From assembly GCA_032622095.1 (NCBI GenBank), contig CP136063.1, forward strand, positions 148,481,379 through 148,545,378: 64,000 nucleotides of DNA, read 5' to 3'. The position numbers were made by a program, and so were the translations under genes. This DNA is from Siphonodentalium dalli (lineage: Eukaryota > Mollusca > Scaphopoda > Gadilida > Siphonodentaliidae). Positions 34,229 through 44,175 of the stretch are shown piece after piece (position 1 is the first letter of the stretch; the number at the start of each line of letters is the position of its first letter). The notes below the pieces were generated by a model, which saw only the letters and a list, made by a program, of their open reading frames with translations, ran no database searches and was not told where the DNA came from.

Positions 34229-35077
34229 TCAATGTGGTGTTGATGGTATTGCTGAGTCGTCTTCGGTATTGGTGGTGGTTTTGCTATGGTCATTAGATAC
34301 GGATATTTTTCTTTTCTTAAATGTAGCTATATATAGATGGTATTCGCGCAGCGTTATCCCGTCGTCCACGGACACAACCATTTCCCGATTACTTTTTGAT
34401 ATTTCCGATGGTATTAATCCAGGATGTTTTATACGTTGGTATCCGTTGTGTCCTGTTGTATGATTTAATGTTAAAGGTACTCAATCCGTAAAGAGGGTCC
34501 CCATCTCAACAGATTCCAACAACAACAATCCGATCAGAGGGTCCTATATTACTATTTCTTTGGCTTTGGGGGTAAAAAATATTTGATTCGAGTCGAGGAA
34601 CCCATCAAACAAAGCTCAGAGTTATTAGATATTGATTTTTGAAATTTATTATGTTCTCGAGATGAGTACTAATAACTGCCGCAATCTGCTCTGGATGTGT
34701 ACTCCAAATCTATTCAAACAGACAAGGATGGATAACTCTAAAATCAAGTGGTAATTTTAACGCAATTTTGACTGAGTTCTGGGCCAGATAGTATTCCCGA
34801 TAATGAAACAAAATAGATTTCTAAAATCGATATTTAACAAATCTGAACTTTGATGGGTGACTTCCTCGACTCGAATCAAATATTTTTGACCCCCGAAGCC
34901 ATTGAAATAGTAATTGAGAGGAGTTTTATCGGATTGAGTACCTTTAATTTGACGTATTCTAGTTCCTCATTTTGATGGTGGTTGATGGCGTGTTCGACTG
35001 CCGACTCCAATGTGTTGAAAAAGAGTCGACAGCGGTGACATCCGAATGGTGTCTGGTCATGATCTGCCATATCATTT
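34229..35077 (-). CDS. Small single C2H2 zinc-finger protein, coding frame split by a MITE
   Basis: I do not recognise the family. The exon starts at 35077 after a good acceptor (tatattttccag). The likely start is ATG 35070-35068 in 'gatATGGCA', so an upstream untranslated exon is implied; a GTGAGT donor at 35659-35654 could serve it. Residues about 9-32 read PFGCHRC, 12 residues, then HAINH, which is a textbook CX2CX12HX3H finger. At codon ~43 a 477-bp TTAA MITE (34471-34947) interrupts the frame. Counting TTAA once, the frame continues in phase to TGA 34231-34229, giving 122 codons (369 bp with stop) with no internal stop. The C-terminal part has a basic FKKRKISV patch, a possible nuclear signal, and a Thr/Ser/Asp-rich tail. 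As it stands, translation would leave the finger and end inside the MITE after about 26 foreign residues. A recent insertion, a polymorphic allele or a pseudogene are all possible. Confidence 0.6.
34471..34947 (+). mobile_element. TTAA MITE, copy 2, inside the zinc-finger frame
   Basis: 477 bp with perfect ends TTAA-AGGTACTCAATCCG and CGGATTGAGTACCT-TTAA. It is nearly identical to copy 3 (48652-49128), which implies recent spread. It has no transposase and sits in the coding frame of the minus-strand C2H2 gene. Possible splice sites at its ends do not restore the frame: a GT near the left end combined with an AG near the right leads to an early stop. It therefore does not look like an intron-forming element. 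Confidence 0.94.
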
Positions 35078-36141
35078 CTGGAAAATATAATCCTGGAACT
35101 AATAAATGTTTTTAAAAGACGGCCAGACGGGAAAATCGGTTGAAAACCCATCACTTCCATCTAATTCCATATACAGTTTAATGGCATGCTATATTCCAGA
35201 GTTATAATCTGTACGACGTGTCCTAAATTCAAGAAATATTGCAATTTTGGGAAACTTAACACCGAGTCGGTTGGTACTCAAAACGGATTTCTCACCGCAA
35301 CAGCGGTACTTGGCACCGAGTTGTTGGTACAAATTGTTTTCAATCGACGTTTTTGCAAGAGACTGTTTCATGAGAATTATGCATCAGGTGAAACTGATAA
35401 CACCGTGATTTGTGGGGTACACATCATATAATATATTATGGCCACTTTGATCCGTTCGGCGCCAGTTGTTATTAGTAAACAAAACGATTAATACTGTTAT
35501 TTCCATTTTCGTTGTAGTTATCACTGAATACAACGAGATTATTCAAAGAAAGCAAACATATCAGATTATCAACACACACGAATATTGGAATGGATTTATT
35601 TTCGTAATATTAAACCGGATATAATTATAAATGAAATGCATATAAATAAATAAACTCACATTTTGTTGACACCAAAACATTTATCAGACGACCGGATATC
35701 CGTGCCAATAGGTACTCCACCGGGTTGGTGATACGCGGGTGACCGGTGTGGGTATGTCCGTCAAAATTGGGAGGTGTCCGAAAATTCAATTTATGATAAC
35801 GCGGCAATCTGTAAAATATATTAATTCGTGCGCCCGCTGCGATCTCGGAGGAATCCGATACCTCTCGCTGACAACAACGGCACCTCCGATGATTATATAA
35901 ACAAAATAACCTGGCCACGACTGCGTGTGGTATTTAAAGTTGCACATGCTGTGTTTTGTATGTGTACACCATGGTGTAAGCAATTCGTGAGATTCAGGGT
36001 TCTCTACAATTTTATTTATACTATTTTTATTTTTGACTGGCTAAAACTGCTCTGACGGCAGACTGTCTGTTCATCATTAGCAGAATATAAGCTTCCGGTG
36101 AGCAAGGCAGGGTACGTTGTTTGTGGGTCCAGGACACTGTG
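35078..36141. other. Region upstream of the zinc-finger frame
   Basis: CpG content is locally higher at 35690-35900, which may be promoter or 5' UTR of the minus-strand C2H2 gene. Two minus-strand open frames of 60-97 codons overlap here with no recognised motif. A GTGAGT donor at 35659-35654 would suit a non-coding leader exon. Confidence 0.35.
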
Positions 36142-36224
36142 GCATCACCCATTGCTCATTCTGAATATGGGCACCATAAAACAATCACCCATTGCTCATT
36201 CTGAATATGGGCACCATAAAACAA
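36142..36224. repeat. 41-bp tandem duplication
   Basis: 'atcacccattgctcattctg' plus 'aatatgggcaccataaaaca' occurs twice in direct succession, almost without change. Confidence 0.93.
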
Positions 36225-36225
36225 A

Positions 36226-36570
36226 GATATGTGTATGTCATCACTGGGTGGGTTGGTGTGTCGAAAGATTCTGAGACCTGTGGGTGCAACTGAAAGGCGT
36301 CTGCCGACCATGCTATAGTATAAGGTTCTACGTGTCTTCTGGACCACAGATTCACACAACATTTGTGAAAATTGGCGATTTTGGTATTTCAAATTAATTT
36401 CATTTATAGTGGGTGTGTGTTATTGTGAGATACGGAGCTGTGGTTGTTGGGGCACACTGTGTGAACCGCGAAGCTGTTCTCACTAACTGTGCCAATCGAC
36501 CCACAGCACCGTATCCCACAACGACATATACACACACCACTATATTCATCTATTATCCACAATATATTTT
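36226..36570. repeat. Dispersed repeat A, copy 2, with 140-bp foldback
   Basis: Second copy of the 29238-29590 repeat. The nested foldback is at 36405-36544 (TATAGTGG...CCACTATA). It is followed by the 'atattttggagcttctgtcgg' and 'ctcgaaaactgctcggccga' words of the Helitron-like family up to about 36720. Confidence 0.85.
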
Positions 36571-36724
36571 GGAGCTTCTGTCGGTCTGTGTGTGTTATAG
36601 ACTCGAAAACTGCTCGGCCGATCCGACTCAAATTTGGTATGTAGGCCTACTGATACGGAGAACAATAATGGCGGATCCAATTTCACGTGCGACCGTGTTA
36701 TTGACATTGACGTCGCTTATATAA

Positions 36725-37549
36725 TGTAACAGAACGATGTGCGCCCATGCCTCTGCCACATCCCTGGCAGCACTATTGCATCAGTTATTATTTCATCATA
36801 CGATGCACGAAAAACAGACATGATTTGTTAGTCGGACAGTCGTATGCTGACGAGACCATTCGATGCTGGTTATCAGGAGAACACGCAGTCAAACCAGTGC
36901 ACTGATATATAGTTTATAGTTTGTTTTGGAAGACTGCACTTGTCGTGATATATGAAAACTACCTTTAGTGACGAGCCGTTGACAACCTTGCCAATAACAT
37001 CGTCACATGATTTTGGAAAAGCAGGTCACCATTTTCCAATATAAGCGATGAGAAATTTTCTCTCATCGTTCAGTCGACTAAGTTCCAATATGATTCCGCT
37101 CTTTTGATAACTTACTGATCCCAAAGAAAGAAGACACGAAAAGCCAGTACCGGCTATGTTTAAATAAAGAAATCAACAGATCTATGGTTCCATTAGTTGT
37201 CATTACCAAACAAACAAGACAGTCAATGACTGTGGAAACGCTCAACAGACAGTAAAGACTGAGAAGACTAGGACTCGGAAGACCATAAGAGTTTGTACTT
37301 GTCAAATTCACTTAAAAACAAGTAGTCCTAAAGAGGGACGTAGTCCAGATGGTCTCCGTTGAGCAGTGGGGTGTCCACTTTGGAATATGATCCAGATACC
37401 CAATCCCACATAGTCCATAGTCTTCTCCCTCCCAACTGAAGCAAACACACTCCCAAGTTCGTAAAATTCCTTTGCACATGTTGGAATTTTACAACTGATA
37501 CCTCAAGCTTTCCTAACTGTGGCAAAGTTACAACCTGACACGCCCCCCT
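36725..37549. other. Non-coding interval
   Basis: No gene, inverted repeat or known repeat recognised. Confidence 0.4.
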
Positions 37550-38345
37550 TTTTTAATGGTGGACCCCATTCAAACAAATTTTGATCCCAGCTCTCCATAG
37601 TCCATATACACCAAATGCAATTTCTTGATTGGTCGAACCCATTTTAACAAATCTGTACCACAGTCCCAAATAACACAAGGACCCTCCACACTAGTTACTA
37701 CATATACGCCAAATAGGACTGATGGCCCTTGAGGAGCCATTTTAAGAATTACCATGAGGACGAGTTATGTCCCTGGTCGCACCCCTATTTGACTGGTGAA
37801 CCCATTTCAACAAATCCGAATCCCAGTCACCCAAGGACTCTATACCAAAATGTATGCTAAATATGCCAAATGGTTCTTGAGAAGATGTTTTAAAAATAAC
37901 TAATGGGGAAAAGAATTATATCCGTGGCTCTGACCCTATTTGACCCAGCGATCCAATTCTGAATCAAATCTTAATCCTAGTCACCCATACCAAATATAAG
38001 CTGAATAGGCCTGATGGTTCTTGATAGGAAAACATTTTAAGAATTACAATTGATGGACAAGTTATGTCCCTGGCTCCGCCCTTATTTGACCAGGTGACCT
38101 CCTTTTAACACATATGTATCACTGTCACACAAGGACCTTCCATATCAATTATAAGCTAAATAGCCCCGATGATTCTTGAGAAGTTGTTTTAAGAATTACT
38201 ATGGACGGAAAGAGTTAGGTCCCTAGCTATGCCACTTTTTTGACTATGTGACCCCCCCCCCCCCCATTTGAACAGAACTGAATCCCAGCCACATAGGGAC
38301 CATCCACACAAAATATGTCTCAATTCTTCATCGCAGGTGAACTAT
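37550..38345 (+). repeat. Diverged tandem array of the mollusc-type 'tttgacc..gtgacc' repeat
   Basis: Four or five degenerate units of about 150 bp, each with 'gttatgtccctggct...cctatttgacc', 'catttgaacaaatc.gaatccc', 'caaatataagctaaat' and 'gatggttcttgaga'. It is related to 29745-30112 and 40075-40470, and contains a C-run at about 38254-38268. Ends with 'catcgcaggtgaacta'. Confidence 0.8.
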
Positions 38346-38649
38346 GAAAAATTCCTCCTTCTTTCTCATCCAGTATCCCATATGTAAATGCCTGATAAAA
38401 CAGGTATTTAGTTTTAATGGCCTAACTGTCAGATTCATCATTCACACTTAGCCTTATGAGTTTGTTATCATAAGCCATAGGTCGTTTATATACAAACTCT
38501 CTAACAGGCAGATAATTTTAGGGTATTAATCAAAGGAGCTGTCATTCCAATCACATTTTGTTAACACTGCCATTTCATTTATTACTTTATAATCAATGTG
38601 ACTTCTATATGGTGTTAAGTAAACATTCTGTGATTGCATGTACCTTCCT

Positions 38650-39921
38650 CATATCTCATATCTTAATTTACGTTAACGATATGTCAAATTCGACAACCAT
38701 GGATATCTTATCATACGCGGACGATACTACTCTAGTAACTGGTGGAAAAAATGGCATCCTTGTAGAAAGTTATGTGAATAATGAGTTACGCAACATATTT
38801 GCTTGGTGCTGTAGCAATAAGTTAGTGATCAATACTAAAAAAAGCAACTATATGCTAATACACCCAGAGAACAATGATGACAAATGGAACTTTATAAAAG
38901 TTTACTTGAATAATACAGAACTAAAAAAGAAGTGTCCTCTGTTTGTTCTAAAATGGTGAATGCCATATACCACATCAATAAAGTTAAACACTTCTTTCCT
39001 GGTAGCGCACTTAAAACATTATACTATGCTCTAATACAAAGCCATCTTGTCTACGGTGTTCAAATATGGGGACACGTCCCTGCGGTCAAAACAATTTTCA
39101 TGCTTCAAAAACGCGCGATACGAGTTTTATGTAATAAAAAATATAGAAGCCACACAGAACCTCTTTTTAAAAAAGAAAATATACTCAAAATATACGACAT
39201 CCACAAAGTCCAAGCGGCTGTTTTCGTGCATGATTGGTATCATATGCGCTTAATAGAATCATTCACCGACATGTTTACCAAACGCAAAAACGGACCAGAC
39301 ACCCGGCAAAAGCACCCACTATTTTTAAAAAAACCAAGAACATCTTGGTTCCAACAACTACCATTCCATTCTTATCCAACTACATGGAACAACTTGGATA
39401 ATGAATTTACATCATACCAAACCAGACACACATTCAAACGCCGTGTACATGCCGATTGCATTAAAAAATATGCTGCAACAATTAAATGCAACAATCAAAG
39501 ATGTCCCGACTGTGTGGTAGCTCGTCAATAGTGTAACCTCCCGTACATATATCGCAATCTACAACCTCACTCAGCACACTCCTACTCGACTTCCAAAGAA
39601 CATGACACTGACAAGAAAGAGACAAACCATCGAGTAACCAATAAACGATTTATATATACGTATACCCTCCATTATATAATTATATAATCCTATAAATGCA
39701 ACCATTATGTAATACATAATTTCATAGCCGTGCATTGTACAATAAATCTTGACCGCATATATATGTTAACATTTATTCATCTCTAAGGGGGTGACAGTAA
39801 GACAGTCTAGCCTGACTATGCCACCCCCTCGAATATACATTACAATATTTGTCAAATGTATTATGTATTAATTATTATATGTATATTGAAATAAAATATC
39901 CTATCCTATCCTATCCTATAG
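38650..39921 (+). mobile_element. 5'-truncated non-LTR retrotransposon (LINE) with (ATCCT)n tail
   Basis: The fragment keeps the C-terminal part of a reverse transcriptase. LIYVNDMS is followed by the catalytic box SYADDTTLV (about 38700-38740), then the thumb-like LKTLYYALIQSHLVYGVQIWG and a Cys-rich end CNNQRCPDC before stop TAG at 39529-39531. One frameshift near 38935 separates the two open frames (38558-38959 and 38932-39531). The 3' end after a short AT-rich UTR is a microsatellite tail of ATCCT units (39898-39920), as in many CR1/L2/RTE-like LINEs. The endonuclease and fingers are missing. It is dead, and its clade is not certain. Confidence 0.88.
38932..39531 (+). pseudogene. LINE reverse transcriptase C-terminal fragment
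   Basis: 199 codons downstream of the RT catalytic box, in a different frame from it. It contains the VYGVQIWG motif typical of the region after the RT palm in LINE ORF2 proteins and a terminal CX5CX2C cluster. Part of a degraded element, without an independent function. Confidence 0.8.
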
Positions 39922-40074
39922 CGCTCTGAGTATCTGCTGTTTGCATGTTCTTGATTTTAGACTGATTTAAACCAAATTTGGTTGAGCAACACTGGTGGAT
40001 GTTATAATGGTGTTATTTTTTTTAATTGATCAAGAAATTAATCTCAATTAAAATAATTTTTTTTTTTTTTTTTA

Positions 40075-40470
40075 AAGATTTGTGTCCCTGGCTCTGTCCC
40101 TATTTGACCCAGCGACCCCATTTGAACAAATCTGAACCAAAGTCACACAAGGACCCTCCATACCAAATATAAGTTACATCGGCCCAGTGGTTCTTGAGAA
40201 TAAGTCATTCTAAGCATTACTATGGAGGAATAGAGTCATGGCCCTGCTTTCGCAAATATTTGACCCAGTGACCTCATTTAAACAAATCTGAATGTGAGTC
40301 ACCTAGGGAACATCCACACCAAATATGAACCCATACGGTCTTATCGTTCCAAAGAAGATGTTTAAAGAATTGTTGACGGATGGACGGACGGACAGATGGA
40401 CGGACGACGGACGAGGAGTGATGACTATAGCTCCACCGGAGACTTCGTCTCAGGTGAGCTAAAAAATACA
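40075..40470 (+). repeat. Mollusc-type dispersed repeat ending 'caggtgagctaaaa', copy 2
   Basis: Close copy of 29745-30112, preceded by a T-run. Includes 'gttgacggatggacggacgg' and the terminal 'ctccaccggagac...ggtgagcta'. The following Helitron-like segment is the same in both places, so the two repeats spread or were duplicated together. Confidence 0.88.
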
Positions 40471-40857
40471 CAACGTGGTCCGGATGACCTCTCCACGTTA
40501 CGCTCATATAGGCATGTTTCTGGACCTCGACCGATCCGACTCGAGTTTGGTATGTAGGCCTACTTTGATCCCGGGAACAATACGGGCGAGTCCAATTTCA
40601 CGTGCGATCGTGTCCTTGACATCGACCTTGCTCATATAGGCATGTTTCTGGACCTCGACCGATCCGACTCAACTTTGGTATGTAGGCCTACTTTGATCCC
40701 GGGAACAATATGGGCTGGTCCAATTTCACGTACGACCGTGTCCTTGGCATTGACCTCGCTCATATGCGATCATATAGGCATGTTTCTGTACCCCAGACGG
40801 AGGTGATCACAAAGAAATTCCTAAATAGCCCGGACGATGTCGGGCACATCAGCTAGT
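40471..40857 (+). mobile_element. Helitron-like unit, 3' part
   Basis: Two internal 'gcatgtttctggacctcgacc' segments, then hairpin GCCCGGACGATGTCGGGC and ACATCAGCTAGT ending at 40857. Immediately followed by the 5' words 'ctactatatattttt' of another unit, again head-to-tail. Very similar to 30120-30509. Confidence 0.72.
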
Positions 40858-42112
40858 CTACTATATATTTTTGGAACTTGTCTGTATGTGTGTGGTATTG
40901 ACTCGAAAACTGCTCGACCGATCCGACACATTGTTTTGACATAAGTAATGTGTTTAGTTTTCACGTAATGCTCATTCACCCTTTATATTTTCTAATTTTC
41001 AAAATAAAAAATATACCGCTAATATGACCACTTAATTGATACGAATCACAAAATAACGTACTGGTTGGTTCCTAATTGGTTCCTTTTAAATGTCGAGCTA
41101 TCGCGAATTGTGTATATGTGAAGTCCACGTTTGTTTTATTTACACCTGCGTAACAACAGCGGGACATATTCGCCAACTATATATCGGTTCATGCAGTAGC
41201 GGTATGCTAAATGTGATGAGTGTTCTTTGGTGGACCTGCTACCTTTACTGGGTGGATGTGCTCTGGGGTTCTGCGTGTGACATATCCATACTCAAAATAT
41301 GTAGTATATAGGTTGCACCACCATTGTTGGCATACCTCAACGGTGCCAAATTGATACATGTGCACAACGGAACCTAAATGAATAAAGGAGAATGCATATA
41401 CAATGGAACATAAGAATATCACAACACTTCATTGAATGCCTTGAGATTGTGAACATTGACACCAAATTTCATTGAGACCCTATAATATAGACCCAAACGC
41501 ACGGACAAGACAACTATTTCCACATAAACAAAGAAGATTAACTCTAAAACGAAAACAACGCAAACGCCATTGCACACTAGCACTTCGGATGACCTAAATG
41601 TACCACCTCCCAATTTCATATAAATGGTCAGGACATTGATATAGTTGATAACTATAAATATCTGGGGAATAACTTTTCGCAAAAATGATCTTTTGCACTT
41701 GAGAAATAACATGTGTCAATGCCCAAAAAGCGCATCATGTTTTAAATGCGCCATCAGTGTGAGCCTTATCAAACATGCCTAGCATGGGGCATTGACCAAG
41801 TGTTACCATGATCGACTCATGGTGAGCACACTCGCACTTACCCAACTTACCTACCATGATTGAAACGAATTTTCATGATAACATGTGTATATGTACTGTT
41901 CTGTACTGTGTTGAATAACCCACGTTGTCAGACCCACGCAAATTCCTGCAAATTTAGGACAAAACGATATAGGAACATTGTAGGCATATTGGTTATTGCC
42001 AAAGCAGGGATAATGTTGGGGTTTGAACTATCAACTGTGAGGTTTGAATTTAATATTTCCACCTTTTAAACGGCGATCAATCAAGCATAATTCCAATCAA
42101 ATGTTCAGCGTT
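40858..42112. other. Start of another Helitron-like unit, then non-coding sequence
   Basis: 40858-40925 carries the 5' words of a Helitron-like unit, truncated after 'gaccgatccgaca'. The rest has short open frames without motifs. Confidence 0.45.
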
Positions 42113-42124
42113 AAATGGACCCAA

Positions 42125-42435
42125 TGTTGATTGATTGATTGGGGTTTATTGTCGCTTTAGCCACTAAGGCCATATCACGACATTGCCAGTTTTAGTGGTG
42201 GAGGAAATCCGCACACTTGCGACTAATCTAACAGTGATTTCGATGGCTGATAAACTCGTCAACCATGTGCGGCAAACCACCGGCCATCGGCGAGTAACTG
42301 GCAACTCCACCAGATAACGATTTCGAGTTACAAAGTCCACGATGGAAACATGTGGATTTGAACCCTTGTCGCCAGCGCTGGAGGGCGAAACGGCATGGAG
42401 TGGTACCCCTAACCGATTGAGCCACCGAGGCCCCA
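42125..42435 (-). mobile_element. tRNA-derived SINE
   Basis: On the minus strand the element begins GGGGCCTCGGTGGCTC and has an RNA polymerase III promoter: box A TGGCTCAATCGGTTAGG (42424-42408) and box B GGGTTCAAATCC (42365-42354). The body runs about 310 bp and ends in a simple CAATCAATCAATCA tail at 42125-42140. A perfect 12-bp target-site duplication, aaatggacccaa, flanks it (42113-42124 and 42436-42447). This shows retrotransposition rather than a resident tRNA gene. The autonomous LINE partner is unknown. Confidence 0.92.
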
Positions 42436-42594
42436 AAATGGACCCAAGGAACTCGCAGTTGTAAATGTACAAACAAAATAGAAAAGTTTGCAAAAAACAT
42501 CATCACTACATGGAACGAGAGGCCGATCACTATTGGCATGTGTTTAAATTTACTATGATCGGAATCATAATCTAGAGTTTTTATGTTGTATTAT

Positions 42595-42724
42595 TGTCGT
42601 GTACGAATAATGCTATGTACATTGTTGATTAAAAAGGACACTTACTTCCGGTTTGGAGAATAAAATATTAATCAGAAATGTGCTCCAACTTAATCCATTA
42701 ATATTCCAAATGAGGATTATCACA
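42595..42724 (+). repeat. Gypsy 5' LTR
   Basis: 130 bp starting TGTCGTGTACG and ending GGATTATCACA. Very short for an LTR. 'tctggcgacgaggag' immediately after is in the primer-binding-site position. Confidence 0.95.
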
Positions 42725-42810
42725 TCTGGCGACGAGGAGAAGTATTTCAAAGAATATTATACAATACGCACAATATATTGAACTTTTAGCCACAAAGGTG
42801 TGCTACAAAA

Positions 42811-43623
42811 GTGACAATTAACGAAAATAAAATGGCTATGAATATTCTGAATGTCGGACATGAAATTGCGGTGTTCAACCCACTCGAACCTGATGCTGGT
42901 GCCCGATGGGAAAAGTGGCTGAAGCGCTTCGAATGCTTTACTACAGCGTATGATATAAAAAATGATGCTCAGAAACGCAGTTTAATACTGTTAAAAGGTG
43001 GTACAAATCTCATGGACATTGCCGAAGATTTGCCTGATAACCCTGCGGCTGATGGTACGAATGATTATGAGTACACAAAAAAGGCTTTAACTGGAAAATT
43101 TGTTCAAAAACTAAATATCATGTTTGAGCGTTCCAATTTCATACGATGCCAACAAACAGTTGATGAACCTCTCGAACACTTCATTTCACGACTGAGGCAG
43201 TTGGTAAAAACCTGCGATTACACCAATTCAGATGAAATGGTTCGAGACCAAGTGATTGATAAATGCACGAACACAAAATTACGAAGACGTCTATTACAGG
43301 AAGCAACATTAGACCTTCAAAAGTTAATTGACATCGCGCGTATATATGAACAATCGGAAACTCAGGCAGCCTCGATTGAACAGCAATTAAAAGCAACCAT
43401 GATATCTGAAACGACCTATCAAGTGGGTGCGCAAAACCAGAAATCGCGATTTTCACAGCAGCCGCTACATGAAGGGAATCGGTATTCAAATATGGATCGT
43501 GCGAAGCAGTATGAGAATCGTGAACTGTGTGGACGGTGTGGAAAGGGTCCGCACTTACCAAAATATTGTAGATCAGTTCGAGGCACAACATGCCAGCGAT
43601 GTTTCGTGCAGAAAGTCACTTGA
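42811..43623 (+). CDS. gag: Gypsy gag protein
   Basis: 270-codon intact frame encoding the structural nucleocapsid-type protein. The N-terminal half has a retrotransposon gag-like helical region (RWEKWLKRFE, then the EPLEHFISRLRQL stretch). A zinc knuckle CX2CX4HX4C is visible near residue 240 (CGRCGKGPHLPKYC). A second CX2C follows but its His/Cys are only reached in the -1 frame at about 43600-43635. Either a programmed -1 shift to pol or a small indel lies there. The gag-to-pol relation is -1, which is usual for Gypsy elements. Confidence 0.9.
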   Translation: MTINENKMAMNILNVGHEIAVFNPLEPDAGARWEKWLKRFECFTTAYDIKNDAQKRSLILLKGGTNLMDIAEDLPDNPAADGTNDYEYTKKALTGKFVQKLNIMFERSNFIRCQQTVDEPLEHFISRLRQLVKTCDYTNSDEMVRDQVIDKCTNTKLRRRLLQEATLDLQKLIDIARIYEQSETQAASIEQQLKATMISETTYQVGAQNQKSRFSQQPLHEGNRYSNMDRAKQYENRELCGRCGKGPHLPKYCRSVRGTTCQRCFVQKVT

Positions 43624-44175
43624 CACATATGTGTCGCTCTAAGTTAAACCAAGAATATGACACTGAGCCAAGATTCCAGAATTCACGGTATCGAAAACCA
43701 GACAACACTCAAAACAGACAATATGAGCCACGTAACTGGATGCCAAGAAATCGTGATCGGGGAGCCCAGTATCAACAACAACAGATTCCAAAAGAACGTT
43801 CGCAACAATATACATATAACATTGGAGCTGAAGAAGTGTATCCACATAATGTTGATGAATTAACACCCAATGTTGATAACAATGTTAATGCTTATATTTC
43901 AGATGATTGTGTTTTCAATTTACCAATGAAAAATAAGATGTCTTATGTTCATGCACGTCTCAATACTCATACAAATGTAAATTTCTTGATTGATTCTGGT
44001 GCAAGTGTAAATGTTATACCCATGTCGATTTTTGACGCAATGCCAAAACACGTTGTCATGGAAAAGTACACATCTAAGGTATATCCATACGGTTCAATGG
44101 TGCCTTTGCCTATAAAAGGGCTGATAACATGTAAGCTTGAGATTGGAAATACACATAGTATTGAATCATTCCTTG
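43590..44175 (+). pseudogene. pol: Gypsy pol N-terminus with aspartic protease, cut by a hAT insertion
   Basis: The frame carries a Gln/Arg/Asn-rich linker and then a retroviral-type aspartic protease: FLIDSGASVNVIP with the catalytic DSG triad at about 43986-44020. At 44175 the coding sequence is interrupted by the hAT element. With the insertion and its 8-bp duplication discounted, the frame is the same as that of the reverse transcriptase frame downstream, so protease and RT were once continuous. Confidence 0.9.

Noticed and set aside
34471-34947. MITE acting as a new intron in the zinc-finger gene
   Set aside because: Using the GT and AG nearest its ends gives an early stop rather than restoring the frame; no strong branch or acceptor at the required place.
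42354-42435. tRNA-like sequence on the minus strand
   Set aside because: It has A and B boxes but is the head of a SINE with a 12-bp target duplication and a simple-sequence tail; it would not fold as a functional tRNA.
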